In this document: in pieces, positions 60,594 through 64,000 of the stretch
Position numbering within the stretch: the first letter of the stretch is position 1
How the letters are laid out: the number at the start of each line of letters is the position of its first letter
NCBI RefSeq assembly: GCF_003073045.1
Contig: NC_037590.1
Location: 2,258,016 to 2,322,015 of the forward strand
DNA length: 64,000 nucleotides
Direction of reading: 5' to 3'
DNA from: Pomacea canaliculata
Lineage: Eukaryota; Mollusca; Gastropoda; Architaenioglossa; Ampullariidae
The notes under the pieces: model-generated
The model's input: the letters and a program-made list of their open reading frames with translations, nothing else
Told to the model about the DNA's origin: nothing
The model's database searches: none
Translations under genes and position numbers: made by a program

Positions 60594-61440
60594 TCATCGG
60601 AAGCCCCCACCGCCCACCTCCCGCAGGTAATTACCGGAGAGCTTGACATAGGATCTGTCGCTGACGTCAGCGGAGCTGCAGCAGTGGCGGGAGCTGTGCA
60701 GCGTCTTGACCCCGCTGCAGCAGCTCTTCAGGGCGTGTCCTATGGAGATCTTCCACAGGAAGACGATGACGAATGAGACGATGAGGAGGGCAATCATGAG
60801 ACCAATGAGCGTGCCCTCTATGACCGGCAGCTGGACAGACTGTTGTTCTGAGTAGATTGACACCCGGGGTAGTTTGATGTAATCTGTCTCAAAAAAGGTC
60901 AATTGATTATTTCTTCACATCTCTCGCTTTTTTTTTCACTCAATCTCTGCTCTCTCTCTCTCTCTCTCACACATACACATTTACGCACGCGCACGCACAA
61001 ACAGAGAGAAGACTGTAAGAGACAGTAACTTAAAAGAATGCATGTAGATGACTGAGCATGTGAAATGAGTGATACACGCACGAAAAATGGCGAACGGATC
61101 AGAAAAGTGAGGACTGTGAGGTTTTAAAATGGTGGTGACAGGATGGTGTACAGGTGGAAATGTGCAAAGATAAACTCCGGGCCCTGCTGTTACAAGATCG
61201 GAGGATCTTGCAGCTCACCTGGACAAAAGTCTGCACACGTTTCTTCAACGATGGCCACATCATCGCTGTTCACCGTCTGCAAACACAACTCATCGCAGTG
61301 GACGCAGGCGGCAGCGCTGGCGTTGTAGTACTCGTAGTGTGCGCACGGCACGCTGCTGACGTTGAGCCTCCCCCCGCTGTGCAGCAGACGCACGCCATCA
61401 GCAGCACAACAACACTGGTCAGGGGCTGCATCATCGTCAT
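60594..61440 (-). CDS. TNF-receptor-like single-CRD membrane protein
   Basis: Exon 1 (61219-61440) starts at ATG 61440 with a signal peptide, MTMMQPLTSVVVLLMACVCC. A single cysteine-rich domain follows: CAHYEYYNASAAACVHCDELC and a later CADFCPG, in the TNFR pattern C-x12-C-x2-C-x3-C..C-x3-C. Exon 2 (from 60883, joined in phase at G|AT) gives a short stalk, a membrane helix (IEGTLIGLMIALLIVSFVIV, then FLWKI) and a short Cys/Ser-rich tail ending at 60594. If a donor at about 60639 is used instead, a last exon at 60265-60454 would follow. Small single-CRD receptors of this plan include Fn14 and insect Grindelwald. The signal peptide and CRD are in different frames across a C6 run at 61374-61379, probably an assembly indel. 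I see no death domain. Confidence 0.6.
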
Positions 61441-62542
61441 GGTGGGGTGACGTCCTCGCACACCTTGCCCAAACCACTCGTGTCCTCGCTGGCCAGTCGC
61501 TGTCTCGTGCTGCTCCAGAGCGCATGCGCCAGGGATGTTCTGAGAGTTCAAGGCCGAGGTTAGGTCACGTTAGCTGGACCCAAGTCTTTGTGCCAACAAT
61601 CGTTGGATCAGAGTTGAGTTTGAAACCACGTCACCTTCTCTACATGGCAGCATGCAACTTCGGGAGACAGAGACTGGAAGTGGAGGCCGCAATGGTAGGA
61701 AATATCTTTATGCTTCATTTCTGCAAGAATGAATAAAAACAATGAACATCATCATCTAATATTAGAGCATGTTCATCTGCCGTTAACTTTTATACATCCA
61801 CTAGCACTGTGTATAACCTCAGGCACAGGAACCGACAGTCAAGGTCTATCAGATCGTGTGACGTGTGAAGGATGAGGGAAGTAGGGATGGGGATGCCAGT
61901 GGGTGGCTGCAACACAGAGTTGACCTGAGTGTGACCCGGAACGATTAGTCATACGCATGAATAGCTGACGGCACTCGACGAGCAGACAGCTGGGTGCGCA
62001 CGCACTGGACACCCGACTACAAATTAATTGTTGTCTGTTTTGGGGACCAGCGAGGAGACATGTTTGATGTTTGACAAATTTGATGTTTCACAACCAATGT
62101 AGAAATACGAAACCGAGCGAAGGGGGAAGCTCACAGACATCGACATACGTCACAGTGTTGACGATTCCGAGCAAGCGATAACCGTGACGTGCGTTTTTAT
62201 CACGTGACGTGCTTTTAATAGCTGTTTCCTAGAGAGATGTGACTATCATCACGTGACTTTGTCAGCCCAACGTAAAGCTACTTCTGATACTCCCGTGACG
62301 CTAACCAATGTCAAATCACGAGGAAGCTTTGCTGTGACTTGTGTTTGTTTGTTGCTTTGTATGTAGGGTAAGCAAAGTGACATCACAAGAACTAAAGTAC
62401 AGCCTGTCAAATGCACAGCGAATGACAGAAAGTGTCACAAGCTAGAAACAACAAAATAATCTTCAAGGCAGTCTCCGAGGTAACTCGTGAGGCGTGTCCG
62501 TGCTCGTGTGGTGCGGCGGAAGAAGCTTCTTGTCCTTCAAGC
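61441..62542. promoter_or_regulatory. Divergent promoter region between TNFR-like and lectin genes
   Basis: The two start codons are 1.1 kb apart and point away from each other. A motif cluster at 62150-62330 has two CACGTG boxes (62201-62206, 62250-62255), each overlapping a TGAC(G/T) half-site (ATCACGTGACGTGC, ATCACGTGACTTTG), plus CGTGACG near 62183. These suit bHLH-Zip or bZIP factors such as MITF/USF or CREB/ATF. Confidence 0.35.
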
Positions 62543-64000
62543 ATGGCGCGCCGACGACTTTGCAGAGATCTACTTTTTGTTGTCTTGCTCTGCGCTGGGT
62601 CGGGCACAGGGGCCGAAGTGAACGAGGTCGCAGTGACCCCGACTTTGAACCTTAACAGTGTAAATGATGTTACGACTCCAGGTGACATCATCACGACCGC
62701 CCCATCAAAGGCTGCTGTTTCAAAAAGAAGTGCATCAGGTAATGAAAACTATTTTTATCGTTTTTTATCTAGTCTTCATGTTAATAATCATCGCCGCTGT
62801 TGCCATAATTATCGTCGTCAGTTTTCTATCTTTTACACATAAATAAACCGTGAAGTTTGTTCATTTTATTTTCTCTGGGGCATAAATGTATTTTATTTCA
62901 CCACGAACTATATCATTTGAATACGCTGCTCTGTACCAGTCGTAGACATATTCCCAACTCGATATTCAGAATGTTTCTTTTATACATAGAAGGATGATTT
63001 ATTGCACAGTACTTTTGATTCCACGCTGCGATAATATTACAGTTTGGTGGAATTTATTTTAGGGATGAGGTTACCAAGAAACGAGTGTGCAGAGTCGACG
63101 CAGATCATTACGGATCTCAAAGGTATCATCCAATGGCAAGCCACGCAGAACTGTAGCGCCACCTGGCAATGGAACATTTCAGTCGAGCTGTCGCATCACA
63201 TCGTGCTTCAACTCAGAGAGCTTTACTTGCCACCCAGAGGTCCAGGTCAGGAAAACGACAGCCTGCACATCCATGGACAGCTGTCATCCGTGACGGGTAC
63301 CAAGGTCCTCGACTTCCGCCAAAGCGCGAAGCGTGCCCATGCCCCCGGTTTTCGTCCGCTCCAACACAGTTCTTGTTCAACTGGCGGCACACGGGGCAGG
63401 CTCCATGTTGGAGCTTACATTCTCGAGCTATCCCGCGCAAACGTTGCCCCCCGAGACGTCCAGTGGAAAATATCGCTGTTCCTCTCCGTTCCTCGTTCCT
63501 CTGGAGCTGCAGTGCGACTTTGTAGAGCAGTGTGAAGAAGGTGAAGACGAGAGCAGGTGCAGCTACTCGAGGGAGGGCTGCAATGGCTGGATGCCCCTTG
63601 ACATCTTCCACTGCTTGACAGTCGTGAACAACTCTGTGGCTCTGACCCCCACACAGGCGGACTTGGAATGCACGAAGACCACGGGCGCCAATCTGGCGGC
63701 TCTGTATACCCCAATGGAAATCAAGCAAGTGGCTAAAGTCTTTTCTCTGCTGGGACTTTCATTCGTTGTGGTTGGAGCCATTACTGTGAACGCCGTTAAT
63801 AGTGAGTTTCAGCACCTCTATCGTTTTCTCTGGAGCTGGGACAATAACAGAGTCACCTTCTTCAGCACCATGGACCTAGACGAGAAGGACACGATCAAAC
63901 TCTGTGTAGCTGTCGTAGTCCATCCAGTCGTATTGTTGCGGATAATCAACTGTACGAGCACCTACCACACCTTTGCGTGCCTTAAAGGAAGAGTGTCCCC
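62543..64000 (+). CDS. Secreted or membrane CUB-LDLa-C-type lectin protein, partial
   Basis: Exon 1 (62543-62738) begins at ATG 62543 with a signal peptide, MARRRLCRDLLFVVLLCAGS, followed by a Thr/Val-rich linker. Exon 2 starts at 63063 (phase-compatible at TCA G|GG). It encodes a CUB-like domain (NECAESTQIITDLKGIIQWQ, CSATWQWNISVE, FVRSNTVLVQLAAHGAGSML), an LDL-receptor class A module (LELQCDFVEQCEEGEDESRC, with the acidic calcium-binding end) and a C-type lectin-like domain (WMPLDIFHCLTVVNN, LAALYTPMEIKQVAKVF, RFLWSWDNNRVTF, TFACLKG). The lectin lacks an obvious EPN/QPD-WND calcium-sugar motif, so sugar binding is doubtful. The CUB part needs two frame changes, near 63270 and at the C5 run near 63340, probably assembly indels. 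The gene continues past the right edge; a membrane segment may lie there. Confidence 0.7.

Overview
This window is animal nuclear DNA: genes have short exons and GT..AG introns, there is no operon layout, and non-LTR retrotransposons, DNA-transposon remnants, tRNA-derived SINEs and microsatellites are scattered through it. The mix of conserved animal genes (WDR45/WIPI4, RBM22, HELT) with invertebrate-style receptors and an RTE-like LINE points to an invertebrate, probably a lophotrochozoan such as a mollusc. The phylum is an inference. I saw no rRNA, CRISPR, retroviral or Polinton-type material.

Layout. (1) 1-3623, minus: the 5' part of WDR45/WIPI4, running off the left edge. (2) 4577-12048 and 15054-20864, plus: two tandem copies of the splicing factor gene RBM22. 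Copy 2 is intact (434 codons). Copy 1 has a one-base insertion in exon 5, carries derived residues at every difference I could polarise, and holds a 1.7-kb LINE plus other insertions. Each copy is followed by a roughly 700-bp near-identical block with promoter-like motifs. (3) 23.4-26.8 kb: intergenic. (4) 26793-31956, minus: HELT, a bHLH-Orange repressor with several CACGTG boxes upstream. (5) 32-37 kb: intergenic, with one SINE. (6) 37148-56587, minus: an almost continuous reading frame of about 6,480 codons for a Ser/Lys-rich protein I do not recognise, interrupted by about 16 frame changes and at most one in-frame stop. (7) 57-60 kb: microsatellites, a hAT transposase remnant and four AGGTCA half-sites in DR4 spacing. 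(8) about 60.3-61.4 kb, minus: a small TNF-receptor-like membrane protein, head to head with (9) 62543 to the right edge, plus: a secreted or membrane CUB-LDLa-C-type lectin protein.

Functional links are few. WDR45 and RBM22 are a divergent pair, as are the TNFR-like and lectin genes. The main themes are the fate of the RBM22 duplicate and the giant orphan reading frame.

A caution applies to the whole window. Single-base frame changes also occur in WDR45 exon 1, the TNFR-like gene and the CUB domain, often beside homopolymers, so some of the breaks described here are probably assembly errors.
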